A stretch of 64,000 nt of DNA from Coffea arabica (Eukaryota; Streptophyta; Magnoliopsida; Gentianales; Rubiaceae): assembly GCF_036785885.1 (NCBI RefSeq), contig NC_092323.1:7386501-7450500 (forward strand). The letters run 5' to 3'. The notes below the pieces were generated by a model. That model worked only from the letters and a program-made list of their open reading frames with translations, did not search any database and was not told where the DNA came from. Positions 21,844-34,417 of this stretch are shown here, piece by piece. The position numbers and the translations under genes are program-made. How positions within the stretch are numbered: position 1 is the first letter of the stretch; the number at the start of each line of letters is the position of its first letter.

Positions 21844-23333
21844 ATGGAACTTGTCAAAGACCATGCACCTAAAAAGTCTACTTTGTGCTTAATTCGGCCC
21901 CATCCACATTATGAAAATGATCAGTTTAGAGAAGTTTCACAGAATGCTTTCCCAGGGCTTTACAAGATTGAAGAGGGCAGCAACTCAGATAAATCCACAG
22001 GAATCCCCAGGAACTTTGGTGTGACTAGCCCTTCTTCACTTTCCAGTCCAAGCAGCACGAATTCTGATGGATTAGGATATCAACAAGGCATAAAAACTCT
22101 ACCTGAGGATGGGAATTCTGTGATCAACTTCAGAGGTGTTTATGGTGACTTCGCAAATGCGGGTGGATCTTTGCTCAGTTTTGATCATTCTCAGAACTCT
22201 TTTCCCAGATTAATTACTACCCAAGATGATTACTCAGTTTGGGAAGACAATTTGCACTTCAATTACCAGAACCAGCTGAATAATGCAAGGTGCAGTACCC
22301 CGAATCCCCGGCTGTTGGAGAATTCCAACAATAACCAATCCTCCAGCAGCTATGCATCCACAAGTAATGGGGTCCCATTTGGATGGCATAGCACAGAAGT
22401 CAATGCAAATGCCAGCAAGAATAATAGCATCCAGGATCTTGGAAGACAAGAGGCTTGCACGAGTGCTAAACGTCCCTATACGGTAGTTTCTCATGATCCC
22501 ATCTATTTAGTACATCAATTTTTCCTTGAGACTGATCTCAATTATACTATTGGTTAATTAATTACAACTCAAGTTCTAAACTTAATTATATAACTGATGT
22601 TATATATTGCAGGAAGAGAGCACACAAGCATTGAAGAAGCAGTGCGCATCTGTTACAAAGACTACGGCCCTCAAATCAAAGTCAACCCCATCAAAGGACC
22701 CACAAAGCGTTGCAGCCAAGGTTTGCTTCTTTGTAAAGTAGATCTAAATTTTAATCGATCCAAAGGAAATCTGCTTTTGAGTATAAAGTTGGAAAGAATG
22801 TTTGCGTTGCAGAATCGGAGAGAACGTATTAGCGAGAGGCTCAAGATACTACAAGATCTTGTCCCAAATGGCTCCAAGGTAAAAGCTTTTTGCATATTCT
22901 CTTGTTTTAAGTAATACCATCCGAATCATTTTCTCAAGTGCATGCGCCAATAGAACAAAGCCCATGCAGGAGTGAGCTTAGGAACTGTCCTTTGTTGTTT
23001 CTTTAATGTTTTTGCAGGTTGATTTAGTAACCATGTTAGAAAAGGCAATCAGTTATGTCAAGTTTCTTCAGTTGCAAGTGAAGGTCAGTTCTGATGATTT
23101 GCGATATATCTGTTCAACATGTCCCATATTCCCCCAGCTCTGACAAAACTAGATGGACAATGTATTTTTAATTGACAAAATTATTTTACTGCCATGGTTT
23201 TTTCCAGGTTTTGGCTACAGATGAGTTTTGGCCAGCTCAAGGTGCAAAAGCTCCCGACCTTTCTCAAGTAAAAGAAGCCATAGACGCCATCCTTGCATCT
23301 CAAAGAGACAGGAACTCGAGCTCATCAAAGTGA
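21844..23333 (+). CDS. RSL/RHD6-like class bHLH transcription factor, five exons
   Basis: Exons: 21844-22482, 22613-22720, 22813-22878, 23018-23083 and 23208-23333, all phase 0 with GT..AG borders, giving 334 residues. Residues 1-213 are Ser/Asn-rich and probably disordered. The basic region and helix 1 (about 240-268) read QSVAAKNRRERISERLKIL. The loop is QDLVPNGSKVDLVTML and helix 2 is EKAISYVKFLQLQVKVLA. The tail after it, TDEFWPAQ, then SQVKEAIDAILASQRD, is the signature of the RHD6-LIKE (RSL) clade that drives root-hair and other tip growth and binds E-boxes as a dimer in the nucleus. All three residues of the H-E-R type DNA-contact set are not present (KNRRER), typical of this clade. 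Splitting of the bHLH over small exons is also typical. AATAAA at 23476-23481 may be its poly(A) signal. Confidence 0.9.
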
Positions 23334-24854
23334 TATATAGTTGAATCTTCAAATTGATTGAGGAGAAGAAGATGAAGAAGAAAAAGCAACTATAGATTTG
23401 AAGAATAACTCGTAAATCAACTGCAAGTTTTTCTCTTCCCTGATTCTGGAAGTAAATCAAATGACGTGGGGAAGAAATAAACATTTGTCTTTTAAACCCA
23501 TGACCATGAGCTTCTTTTTCTAAATTCATCTTCTTTTCATTAGCTAATTCGCAATATATATCCTGCAACCCAGTCGTAACATATAAAACTGGACTGTAAC
23601 TTGTGTCCAGTTATATATACCAAGGACTAATGAATCTTCTTCTAGCTTCTTCTTCTTTTTTTTTTTTTGCGGGGTGTTTTGTTTTTGTGGGGGGGGTAAA
23701 TTCTTTTTTGTAATTTCTTGTTCACAGTAACGGATCCTCAAAATTGTGATTGGATAGAAGTACTGTATCTGAATACTGCATTGCTTTCTTTCCAATTTGG
23801 AGATTGTGGATAAATTCTGGTAATTGTTCTACAACATTGACCTGTGAAGGAAGGGAAATAGAAATGTGTGGTTTCCTGAGCATGCATCCAAATTCAAGGC
23901 TCGTACATTACCAGAATTTGTTATGGAATTCTACTATAAAATTCTTTGGAACAAAAATTTCTTAATTTGTGTTTAGTTCATCCTCCTAATTCTTCAAAAA
24001 TGAAAGTCATATTTTGACAATACAGGTTATTTGATTTAAATCATATACTACATCTTAGTCCTTTGAAAAAAAAAAAAAAAATTAAAGTGACACCAAAACC
24101 AATAGGAAAGGCAGAAGGTTGGATGTGCTGCTTGCTTCATGCAATCGTAGAACCCTCCTCGTTTCTCATTTCGCACATATGGTACCTGGTTCAAATTTGA
24201 TTTTCATTCGTATATATATGTAATTGAAAAATCAAAATACAAATATAAAACACGATAACAAGGGTTTATTTTGCTGGATTGAATTTGTTTTTTCTTTTTC
24301 CTTTTGGGGAAAAAGAAAACCTCCAAATATATCCAAGTCAAGTGAGCTATTATTGGTTTTGGTTAATTTGGCCGCTTTTGCAAAAGGGTATTTTCTTCCA
24401 GGAATCTCCGGGGTCGCTGGGGCTATAGAAATGGGGACCACGGGGCACGTGTGAATTTATTTATTTATTATTTATTGGTAGGACGTGTGAATTTTAATTA
24501 ATGCTCACATGGCTGATCACATGCCCATTCCCAGATAAAGTGGCGATGCATTCCCCAAATTACCACGCAATCAATTATGAGAGATGGTTTTGACAAAAAA
24601 AAAAAAAAAAAATTATGAGAGATGGAGAAAATTATGTGCTAAATTTTTTTTTTTTTTTTTACGTCTAAATTATTATTCTTAAGTCTTTCGTTTGCTTTTT
24701 CTTCAGATTGATTCAGTTTCCTCTTAATTCGCGGTTCTTTTATATGAACACAGAATTTTTTTTGACGTCCAAATTATTCTTTTTATCCAAAAAATTAGTA
24801 CTAATAGTAAGTTGAGTGGTTTTTGACTCTTGATTTCAGGGGCACCTTGTAATC
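23334..24854. other. Intergenic, no gene seen
   Basis: Includes the bHLH 3' UTR and AT-rich spacer. A 15-base duplication flanking TTTTGAC plus an A-tract lies at 24573-24625. Minus-strand frames at 23215-23795 read through the bHLH 3' region and look spurious. Confidence 0.4.
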
Positions 24855-25112
24855 GGATAAGGGGCACAAATGGTAGCAGGTGCGGCCTTTTCTGTCAGTT
24901 GTGTGCATTTTTTACTGTGCGTAATTTTGATTACACACGGTGTAGCTTTCTTTGCACACGACGTAACTTTAGAACAAATTTTTGTGGGTCCCACACATGA
25001 TGTGAAAATCGAGTTATAAGATGTTATCTGAACCGCATAAAATTTTTTGATCAAATCATGACCGTCAACTGCCAGAAAAGGTTGTCTCTGACAACCGCTC
25101 CTGCCCCATTTC
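24855..25112. mobile_element. MULE-like MITE, 258 bp
   Basis: A perfect 10-base direct repeat (CCTTGTAATC) lies at 24845-24854 and 25113-25122. The ends are imperfect inverted repeats: GGATAAGGGGCACAAATGG on the left and GGAAATGGGGCAGGAGCGG reverse-complemented on the right, followed on both sides by CCTTTTCTG.CAGTTG. A 9-10 bp target duplication suggests the Mutator superfamily. The 173-codon minus-strand open frame crossing it is incidental. Confidence 0.7.
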
Positions 25113-25122
25113 CCTTGTAATC

Positions 25123-26630
25123 CGTTCCATGCAGGCAAGTTATTAAGAAATAGTACAACTATATATATGGATGAGATATAAGATGATGTGTCTCCAGAGC
25201 AGAATTCCCGAATTATCTGGATGAGTATTTTATTATTTATTATTCCCATTATTGTATGGCCGATGATTGAGTGAGTGCATGTCTTGTCTACTTGTATTGA
25301 GTGACTGCTTCGTACGAAACTACAATCTCTGAATATGTAATTATATTCTTGATTCATGTTGTCCGAACTAATTTCAATCCTTTTACGGGAAACAGCACAT
25401 ATTATTTAAATGCAAAATTACTTAACGTAAAGGAAAGGGGAAAATTGATCATATCTTCTTGAAAAAGTATTATATTACTAGTATTATTCAAATGATTGAG
25501 CCTAGCAAGCCACTAAAAAAAAAAAAAAAAAAACAATTGCTTCCTATCTTAGTTTGGTATTCTGCAAGGCAAATTGGACTGATTCCACGTTTATTTTAAG
25601 TTGGTCACTGGATCAGACGGAGTGGATGGCTTACAAATTTATTAATGTCGGCCGCTATTTTACGGGCTTTTATTCCATTTGGTGTAAATTGGCCCATACA
25701 AATATCAGAGTTGACCCACAAGCCTGACCCACTGGTTAAAGGAACCCAATTTCAGCAATTTTCCCGTGCTTCCATTCTTGAAGTAGGATTTTTGAACTTG
25801 GTAACTTTTCACGGTTAAAATTTAAAATGCTGAGTGAAATCTCCGTAAGAAATAAATCTGGGCAGGCACTTTTTCATCTTGTGTAATTAACAGGGTTTGA
25901 CTAATATTCGTTATGATGAATTGACTGTATGTATACAACGAATAAATTGTTTGCTATAATAGAATGTCTTCTTCGTTAGTCAATTTGTTATAATCCTAGC
26001 AAAAATACACGAGGTTATAATTGGAAATTCATCAAGAATTTTTTGAAAGAAATGAAGAAAATAAAAGAGAAATTCACTACGTCCAAGCTATTTGTATGAA
26101 TTAATAAAAGTTTTTGGGAATTCAATATGGACCACACTATTTTTTTTTTTTTTTGACGTTGCCATTATTGACATTTTCCTTCCTAATACGGTAGATATAT
26201 GTATATATACACATAGGTTGGCGCCTTTGTTGCAGTATAAAACCAAAGATACCGTCATTTCTTCCATTGTGAACTAAAATATTTCAATTTCTCTCAAGAG
26301 AAGTGGCAGTAAAGACTTTTGGCCAAAACCCACAATAGAAAAAGTGGTTGAGACTCAATAAATCTTTTCTAAATATTAATATTTCATTTTGTTGTGTGTG
26401 TTAAAGACAATTGAATAATAGTACCATTTTGGAGAGTGCAATGCTCAATATTTATGACTGTCCTACGGAGAGAGGAGTATGCCTTTTCCCTGTGGTGTGC
26501 TAACATTTTGCTTGTAAATGACTAAGCACATACTTGTATAAGAAAATCAGCACTGCGATAACAACATTATCAAATACTGCCATATTTGCTACCACCAGAG
26601 ACACAGAGAGAGAGAGAGTCCGTGAGAGAG
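25123..26630. other. Intergenic, acyltransferase gene 5' flank
   Basis: AT-rich with no gene seen. GTATATATAC near 26200 is TATA-like but lies more than 400 bases from the start codon. A GA microsatellite (GAGAGAGAGAG) sits just before the start of the next gene. Confidence 0.35.
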
Positions 26631-27701
26631 ATGGGATTGGAAGTTATGGAAGTAATCAGTGGATGGATGGAAGGAGAAATCAAGAGCTTCATCAAGGTAT
26701 GGCTCCTAGTCATTGCATCACTAAGCTACTGTTACTCTGTCTCCAGAAATGTCCCAAAGGGACCATCCAGGCTCTTAACAACACTTCCTGTTGTATTTCT
26801 CAACCTTCTCCTCCCTCTCAACCTTCACACCTTGCATCTTGGAGTTTCAAGTGCTTTCTTCTTAGCTTGGCTTTGCAACTTCAAGCTCCTCATGTTTGCA
26901 TTTGGCAAAGGCCCCTTATCAAATTCCTCTTTATCTCTTTCCCATTTTCTTGCCCTTGCTTGCCTCCCCATCAAAGCCCATCATCAAAACAACCCTTCTA
27001 CCAAAACCACCCAAAAAGGCCTAAAATCACTAAGGAATTATGGGATCAAACTTTTACTCATCCCTTTGTTCCTTAAAGCTTATGATTACGAGGACCGTAT
27101 TCACCCTAAGCTCACCTTGGTCGTATACACTATCCACATCTACGTTGGTTTGGAAACTTTGCTTGCCATAGTTGGAGGTCTGGCTCGAGCCAGTCTGGGC
27201 ATAGAACTTGAGCCACAATTCGACGAGCCATACTTGTCCACCTCGCTTCAAGACTTCTGGGGAAGGAGATGGAATATTATGGTGACACGTGTACTCCGTC
27301 CATCAGTCTACCTGCCGGCACTTAATATTTCTCAACGGCTCACGGGCCGAAAATGGGCCCCTCTACCAGCAATTTTGGCCACTTTTATTGCTTCTGCTAT
27401 GATGCACGAGTTGATTTTCTTTTACATGGGCCGAAGGTGGCCGACTTGGGAGATTTCCTGCTTTTTCCTGCTCCATGGGGTGTGCTTGGTGGTTGAGGTT
27501 GCACTGAAAAAGTACCACGGCCTATCGGGCGAAAGAGGGTTGCCGCGGATAATTGCGGCGCCGTTGACCGTTGGTTTCGTAATGGTTACAGGCTTTTGGC
27601 TATTTTTTCCGGAATTCTTACGGTCCAATGCGATGGTTAGAGCAAGTAAAGAGTACGAAGCGATGGGTGCCTTCTTTAGGGATTTTTATAGAGCTTTGTA
27701 G
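26631..27701 (+). CDS. Wax-synthase-type long-chain-alcohol O-fatty-acyltransferase (MBOAT), single exon
   Basis: An uninterrupted frame of 356 residues from the ATG at 26631; a second ATG five codons on is equally possible. The family joins fatty alcohols and acyl-CoA into wax esters in the ER membrane. The sequence shows repeated hydrophobic segments: about residues 20-35, 50-75, 75-95, 135-150, 165-185, 245-265, 270-290 and 310-330. It also has YEDRIHPKLTLVVYTIH, the DFWGRRWN motif at about 208-215, and AMMHELIFFY, whose His at about 259 corresponds to the invariant MBOAT histidine. Length is right for plant wax synthases (about 340-370). Single-exon structure is common in the family. An AATAAA at 27759-27764 may be the poly(A) signal. 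Exact substrate cannot be told from sequence. Confidence 0.88.
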   Translation: MGLEVMEVISGWMEGEIKSFIKVWLLVIASLSYCYSVSRNVPKGPSRLLTTLPVVFLNLLLPLNLHTLHLGVSSAFFLAWLCNFKLLMFAFGKGPLSNSSLSLSHFLALACLPIKAHHQNNPSTKTTQKGLKSLRNYGIKLLLIPLFLKAYDYEDRIHPKLTLVVYTIHIYVGLETLLAIVGGLARASLGIELEPQFDEPYLSTSLQDFWGRRWNIMVTRVLRPSVYLPALNISQRLTGRKWAPLPAILATFIASAMMHELIFFYMGRRWPTWEISCFFLLHGVCLVVEVALKKYHGLSGERGLPRIIAAPLTVGFVMVTGFWLFFPEFLRSNAMVRASKEYEAMGAFFRDFYRAL

Positions 27702-28263
27702 TGGCGCAAGTATCATATACACAAAAAGTTCAATAACATGATGAATGCTTGTTGTGATAATAAACCTCAAAAATTTCAATTATATATTCCTGGGTATGAA
27801 ATGTGATTCCTGGCTTGTAGGTTGTAGTATAATTAATATTCCTGGTATGATGAGGAACGAGAGAGGCTTAAACTGGAATTTAAAAAAGCAACTGATATAT
27901 GCAGATGCAGCAGCTAGGGTTGTCTTGTCTGACTCATAATTCATAAAGGTAAAAGTTTGATGTAATTGAGTTACACGTTGGATTAGTTACTGGTCTCGGG
28001 CTGTCAAAAGTAGATATTTAGGGTGTGTCGTGTAAGTTGATTGACATGATTTATCCTGAGCCTTACCAAAAAAAAAAAGTAGCTACTGTCAAATCAGGAA
28101 CATAAAAGTAGCTACAATTATTAAGATTGTGCTTACCTTCAGTCCACGGTTAATAATTTCTCAGCCAGTCACTAACTTGTTTGGACTAGAGTTTTCTGTA
28201 GACAAATTTTTAGATTTTTGTAACCACATTTCTCAAACTTTTTTTTTTACTTTACATATATTT
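27702..28263. other. Intergenic, no gene seen
   Basis: Acyltransferase 3' flank. At 28170-28258 there is a worn left part of the TGTTTGGATTG MITE family (GTTTGGACTAGAGTTTTCTG), directly beside the better copy at 28264. Confidence 0.4.
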
Positions 28264-28412
28264 AGGGTGTGTTTGGATTGCAATTTTTTTTTTTAAAAAA
28301 AAATTAATACATTTTCCATGAAGACATTTTTCAATCACCTTTTTATCTCATATATATTAAATCGTTACAGTAATTTTTATACAAAAAGTCCAGAAAAATG
28401 CAATCCAAACAA
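28264..28412. repeat. Short MITE-like element (TGTTTGGATTG family)
   Basis: Starts AGGGTGTGTTTGGATTGCAA and ends AATGCAATCCAAACAAAT, a clear inverted pair, with the core TTAAATCGTTACAGTAATTTT inside. This is the best-preserved copy of the family in the window. Confidence 0.7.
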
Positions 28413-29120
28413 ATCGTATACAGTGTATTTTTTTCCCTGAAAGTTCAAAAAATAACAATTCAAATGAGAGCTGACTACGATAAACACAGATCAACTTTCG
28501 AAATGCTTTTCAACACAAATTCCAATACACTTTTCAAATTATTTAGTTTTCACAATCGCTTAATTAATTTAAATGGAAGAGCAATTGAAATATGAAGGAT
28601 GTGCAAAATCAACAATCCTTGGTGCCTTATTTGGTCCTAGCTGTTGAGTGAAGTGCATTGAGCCCAATATACAGAGCCCAGTTGCTATGAGGCCGCCAAT
28701 GCTCTACAATTAATTGAACTGATAATGCTGAAATTTTGCAAATTTTAGAAATCAGAAGTCTTTCCTACACGGCCTCAATGCAAATTTTATTTATTGTCGA
28801 AGTTTAATTACAAATCAGGAGTCTCCCATGCATGGCCTCAATACAGAGTTGGCTTTGTATTTGATTTTGCATGGGCTTTGCTGTTTTCTTCATTATTATT
28901 TTTTTACTCTGCTCTGGAACCTCTACAGCAGCTTGCAAAGACAACCCATATCTATCTAATCTCCAATGACAAAAGCAATCGAGATTTGAATGCTATTGCA
29001 TGGACCAGGGTGTTACAAAAAATCCCAACAAAAAAGATTAAAAGTTAAATTAAAAAAGAGAGACAGATAAAAAGTGGTATGTCTATTGAAAGGGAAATTT
29101 CCTCCCAAATGGAAGAAAGG
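28413..29120. other. Intergenic, left flank of the LTR retrotransposon
   Basis: No gene seen. The last five bases, AAAGG (29116-29120), are the left target-site copy of the retrotransposon. Confidence 0.45.
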
Positions 29121-32100
29121 TGTCGCGCCCCACTTTTTGACTGAAAAATAAATGGTTTGAGAAAGATGTTTTTGATTCAATTTTGATTGGAAAATGATTT
29201 TTGTGAGTTGAAAAAGATATGGGTCTAATATGGGACTTGAAAAAGCGACGATTCGACCCAAAAAATAGTTTTTAAAAGGGTTTTTGAATGAGAAATTGGA
29301 GTCGCCACTTGGTAATGATTAAGGTGTACCAAGTCACCTAAAAAATAAATTTTTAAAGACAAAGTAGTAAAACCCTTTTAAAAACGACTCCTAGTCCACG
29401 TAAGCCAAAGAAAAAAAAAAAGGTTCGGGAGTCACGTTTGACAAAGGGGAAGGCAAGGATAGAATCCAAGGCACCCCTTTGACCTAGCCAAGGCTAGTTG
29501 CGCGACTTAACCTTACCTTTCCTATTTTTCTACCCAATGTATGTTCGCACGTTGGATATGACTAGATGAATGCAAAACGGAAAAAAAATGCAATCCTAAG
29601 TTCTACGATGTCTCTTGTGAGGCTTTTGGTCCCAAACCACATGAATTGTGGCGGCCAACAAAGGAAAACCTCATAGAGGTTGATTAATGCAAATGAGATT
29701 CAAGTGTGCAAGTGTGAAAGTGTATGAAAGATGCAAGAAATGCAAGTGCAAGTGTGCAAAATTGTATAAAGGTGCTTGTGTGAAATTGTATAAAGTTCAA
29801 GTGTTTTTCGTGTGCAAGTGTATGAAAATAGAATAATAGATATATAACGTAAAGTGGAATTTTATTTGTGAAGGGAAAATAAGCAAGTGATGGGTAAAAT
29901 GTAGTAAAATGAAGTATGGTCTGAGAAATGTAAAAAAATGTGGTTAAGAGAGTATGTAGGTGATAAAAATGAAAGTATGACCCTAGAAGAATGCAACAAG
30001 TCGGGTACGGGGGTGGACTCCTAACTTTTCGACTTTGATTTTCCCTTTGATTAGAAGGCAAAACTAGCGTGCTAAGGCTATCGAGTAGCCACACTCGCTC
30101 GTTTCCCTTATCAGAAGGGGACATTCAAGCAAAATGAACCCTATAGCTAGCATGGGATGCAAAACCTAAAATGAGGGGAAAAGGGGTTCGAGGGGCATGC
30201 AAAATGATAAAACTAAAAAAATGCATGATATGTAGTGAACAGGCAAATAATGCATTAATGAAAAACAAAGGAAAAATCCTATTGGGTCTAGCGTTGGACT
30301 AGCCCTTTCTATGAATTCCTAATGAAATAATGAGCCACAACTAGCGTTGGACTAGTGTGGTGACGTACATTCATCCATTCCATTCATTCATGGTTATGAA
30401 AGCAAGTAGACATGCCGAAACGCTCGTAAACACGTAACACGTAGCACTTAGCATGCTCGACTAGATGCAAGAGCCTACTAAAGCAATTAAACATGTAGCA
30501 ACAAAAGCAAGCAACCAAGGGGAAGGGGAAATGGACCAGATGCTCTCCGAGCCCTATCTATTACAAGCCAAGAGGTGTACACATACCCCATAAAAACATA
30601 AAGGGGAAGGGGAAATGGACCAGAGGCTCTCCGAGCCCTATCTATTACAAGCCAAGAGGTGTACACATACCCCATAAAACTTAAATAAAAGTAAAAGCAA
30701 GTAAATGCATGCAAGGAGGTAAGGAAAGCGGAGTAGGCATGCATATTCACATAACACGTAGGAGCACGTAGGGTCAAATGAAGTGCACATGAAGGATAGA
30801 GTGTACCTCCCTTGAAGCGACGCCCTAACGTAGTGAAATTACTAACTTACCCTCCAAAATAATAAAAAGGTCAAGGTACCACTTAAATTATCAAATAATC
30901 ACATGAAACCAAAATTAAATATGAAAAATGAAAGTTAAACACTAAATTGAGTCAATTAAAGTATTTACATAGACAAACCAACCATGTACAAAGCAATTAA
31001 TGCAAGAGGGACTTAATTAGAAGGACATGAAAATTTTCTGAAAGAGAGTAAAATAAAATACCAAAATTGATGACTTAAGATGGGACCCATAAAAATCAAA
31101 TGCAAAAATGTGATTAATGCAAGTGTTTTAGGACCTAATTGTAAGAACAAACACATAATTGGGCCCTTGAAACATAGATGGAAACTAGAGGGAGTAAAGC
31201 TGCAATTTTCTTGGACATTCTTCATGCAAAAGCATGCAACTCACGTAGAAGACATTTTTCTTGCAGAATTTCTGTCATACTTCATCAACCGAAACAAAAT
31301 TCCAGCACAGCTTTTTCGAGAACAGATTTCAAGTCCAAATTCACAACTTTAAACTAGCAGCAAACTACACCATCACTATCATCCAATCAAATAGGAAACT
31401 TAAAAAAAAAACCATGCAAAATCATAAAAAAAGTGGGCAAAACATTTGAAGAATGAAACTGCTGTAACTTTCTTAGCCTCACATTCCAAGACCAGATTTC
31501 AGATTCAAGCAACCTTAACCAAAATTTCCTTGATCTAACACCTAAACTTTGAACTAAACAAACAAGACATGAATTTGACATCTAAACAAACAAGAAACAT
31601 AGGAGAACTGGTGCAAAAGGTCACGGAAAAACTCAAGCATGCTGCAAACTCACGGTTGCATAGTCTCATTCAATTTCCTATCCATTTGGCCGAATCTATA
31701 TTCATGCAAACAACCCAAGTATCTCCACTTGAATCAAAATGTAGAGATTTGAAGCAAAGGTAGGAGTAAGATCAAACAGGTTTTAAACTCAAAATACAAC
31801 AAAAATGATTTGAGGAACAAGATTTTTCTGCAATTTTCACATGCCACGGCTTTTCTTTCCACTTCATGATGCTGGCCAGATTTTGATTCAAATACATGGC
31901 TTTGATCAGATGTTTTTCAATCCAACATTACAACCTTAAGCTAAGCAACAAATTACACAATGATCACAATCCGAATGACCAGAAAAAATAGAAATGTATC
32001 GTCCCAAAGTTCTGAAAAATAAATGCAGAAATGGTTTTGGTAACCAGATTTTTCTTTTCATAGTGCAGACCAAGTTTTGGTTCATAGACAAGGCTTTGGT

Positions 32101-33901
32101 TAAATATTTCCAACCCAACATCCTCACTTTAACTCACAACAAGCTACTGAACTCTAACTCCAAACCAACAAGAACAAACAAAGGGCTAATGGACTACCGA
32201 AATTCTGACAGACAATCATGTAGAATAGCTAGCAATCTGAAATCCATTGTCCAGCTCAAGTATTGCACGGCATTCATCATCTACAAATCCACTCGCACAC
32301 ATCTTTAAACATGAATCTATCTACTGACCATTCCAATCGAAAACAACGAAGAAAATGCAGCAAAAGAAAACAGCAAAAGACACAAGCTTTAATCAGTTTC
32401 TGCAAATATTTCAATCCAAACCAAATCTACTCATGCGAAGAAGGAAAAGAAAACCCAGTCAAGCTGCACAACAGCCCATCCCCAATCACATAACTCTCAT
32501 AACTTCACCCCAAATCCAGTAAACCTGACCGTGCTGCCAATCCCATAAGTGCAGAAAAAGAAAAGCAAAACTCACGGCAAAACAAAAACAGCATCGCAGC
32601 AAAGCTTCAACATTTCATACATGATTTTATAATCCATGGGCAGAAGACAAGTGAAAGGCATTACCTTTATCCTTTTCAAAAGGAAAAAACAGAATCTTGG
32701 ATGATGAACAAAGTGCCCTTGCTCAGCCCAAAAAGCTTAACCTTCCCGGTTGCCCACGTTCTTCCTCTTCTGGTTCCTTCACTCACACAGCCGAGAACTC
32801 CTTTGCAGTTTCCTCCAGCCCAAGTCTTTTTCCAATCTCAGCTTTTCACTCTGCCCTCCCCCTTTGACTCTCAATCCTTTTAGTCCCACTCTCAATCCCT
32901 ACAGGTTTTTTTTTCAAAAATGCCAGCCGACAACTCTCTTCTCTTTTCCCAAATTTTTGCTGCAGCCGTTACTCTCTTCCTCTCCGCTCTTGCGTTTTTC
33001 TTTTGCCGTTCTTTTCAAAAAACTCTCCCCTTGCGGCTCCCCTTTCTCTTGGCTTTTATACGAGCAAACCCCAACCCTAAAACTCCAGCAACTTTCCCTG
33101 TATTTGCAGCTAAGGAGCCGCTCGATGATCCCTTTGCAAGCTGCGGCAAAATGCAGCTTGCATGCCGCGAGCATTTTTTTTTTTTTTTTTTTTTTTGAAA
33201 AAACAACTTGATAATTACAGAAATGATAAAATAAAATATAAATAATAATAACAAAATTACACAAACCAGGTAATAATAATAATAACAAAACAAAAATAAT
33301 TTTAAACAAAAAACTAAACAAAAATGGCCATTTTTAATTTTTCAATTTTTAATTTTCATCATTTTCTTTTTCTCAAAATAACTTAATAAAAATAACTAAA
33401 GTGCCCAAAGATTGAATTTAAAGAAATAAACATATTTTTGTGAACAAATTTTCCTTTTTTCTTTTTCTCTTTTTTACATTTTTCCAATCCAACTAAAGCC
33501 TATTTTTTTTGAATTTTTCTTCTTTTTCCTCTTTTTCCTCTTTTTCTTTAATTTTCTCTTTTCTCCTTTTTTTATGATTTTTCATTTTCATTTTTCTTTC
33601 AAGAAAGCATTGAATAAAAACAAAATGACTAAAACATATTTTTGATGTTTTTCTTTTCTTTTTTCTAAAAACTCTATACTAATTTTAAACTTAAAAGCTG
33701 AAACTAAAAACTAAAACTAAAAGTAAACAAGAATAAATAGCAAATGAAATAGGTCAACTAAAAGGGCGAAAATGAATAAAACTAAAATATCATAACAACT
33801 AATAGTGCAAAACACACAATAACGAACTAAAATGCAAGCAATCTAAAATGAAAATCATGAAACAGATGCTACATAAAATTATTCAAAATTTGGTGTCTAC
33901 A
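29121..33901 (-). repeat. Left LTR (3' LTR of the element), 4,781 bp
   Basis: Direct repeat of 41851-46622, with TG..CA termini. An internal tandem pair of about 80 bases (30522-30680, each with CTCTCCGAGCCCTATC) is present in both LTRs. The last third is rich in T/A and CTTTTT runs. The many small open frames inside appear at the same places in both LTRs and are not genes. Confidence 0.92.
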
Positions 33902-33918
33902 GTTTGCCCCTCTTTGTC
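33902..33918 (-). other. Polypurine tract
   Basis: On the minus strand, AAAGAGGGGCAAAC abuts the start of the left LTR (33901), the expected place for the plus-strand primer of reverse transcription. Confidence 0.65.
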
Positions 33919-34044
33919 TGAGTTTTGAAAAAACTTGAGACAAAGAATTAGACACCAAATACTTACCTGGGTCATTCGGCTTCAGCTACTCGAACGACTG
34001 CTGTTATTGACATGAGGACTGACTCCTTTTAATGAGACTGACTC

Positions 34045-34345
34045 GGACGAGAAATTTAAAACGGGATAGACCCGAACTGGAAGTTTAAAACGGGACAGAC
34101 CCGGACAGAAATGTAAAATTGGGATAGCCCCACGGGATAGACCCGAACAGGAATTTAAATTTGGGGATAGACCCGAACAGAAATTTAAAATTTGGGATAG
34201 ACCCACGGGATAGACCCGGACAGAAATTTAAAATTGGGATAGACCCACGGGATAGACCCGAACAGAAATGTAAAATTGGGGTAGACCCACGGGATAGACC
34301 CGAACAGAAATTTAAAACGGGGTAGACCCGAACAGGAATTTAAAT
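34045..34345. repeat. Tandem array, about 43-bp units, inside the retrotransposon
   Basis: Degenerate copies built from ACGGGATAGACCCGAACAG and AAATTTAAAATTGGG. It lies between the polypurine tract and the larger array at 34418. Non-coding; the open frames across it simply mirror the repeat. Confidence 0.75.
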
Positions 34346-34417
34346 GGGATTGTATGAAGAAAACTGTATAAGACTTTATTTGAAAATGTATCCACAGATT
34401 TGCCCCAGTAATGAATT

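Noticed and set aside
24836-25357. 173-codon minus-strand open frame
   Set aside because: It runs across the MITE at 24855-25112 and its flanks, and has no recognisable motif.
29684-33321. Many 60-150 codon open frames within the left LTR, repeated at 42414-46050
   Set aside because: They occur at matching places in both LTRs because the LTRs are copies. None shows a domain, and they overlap on both strands.
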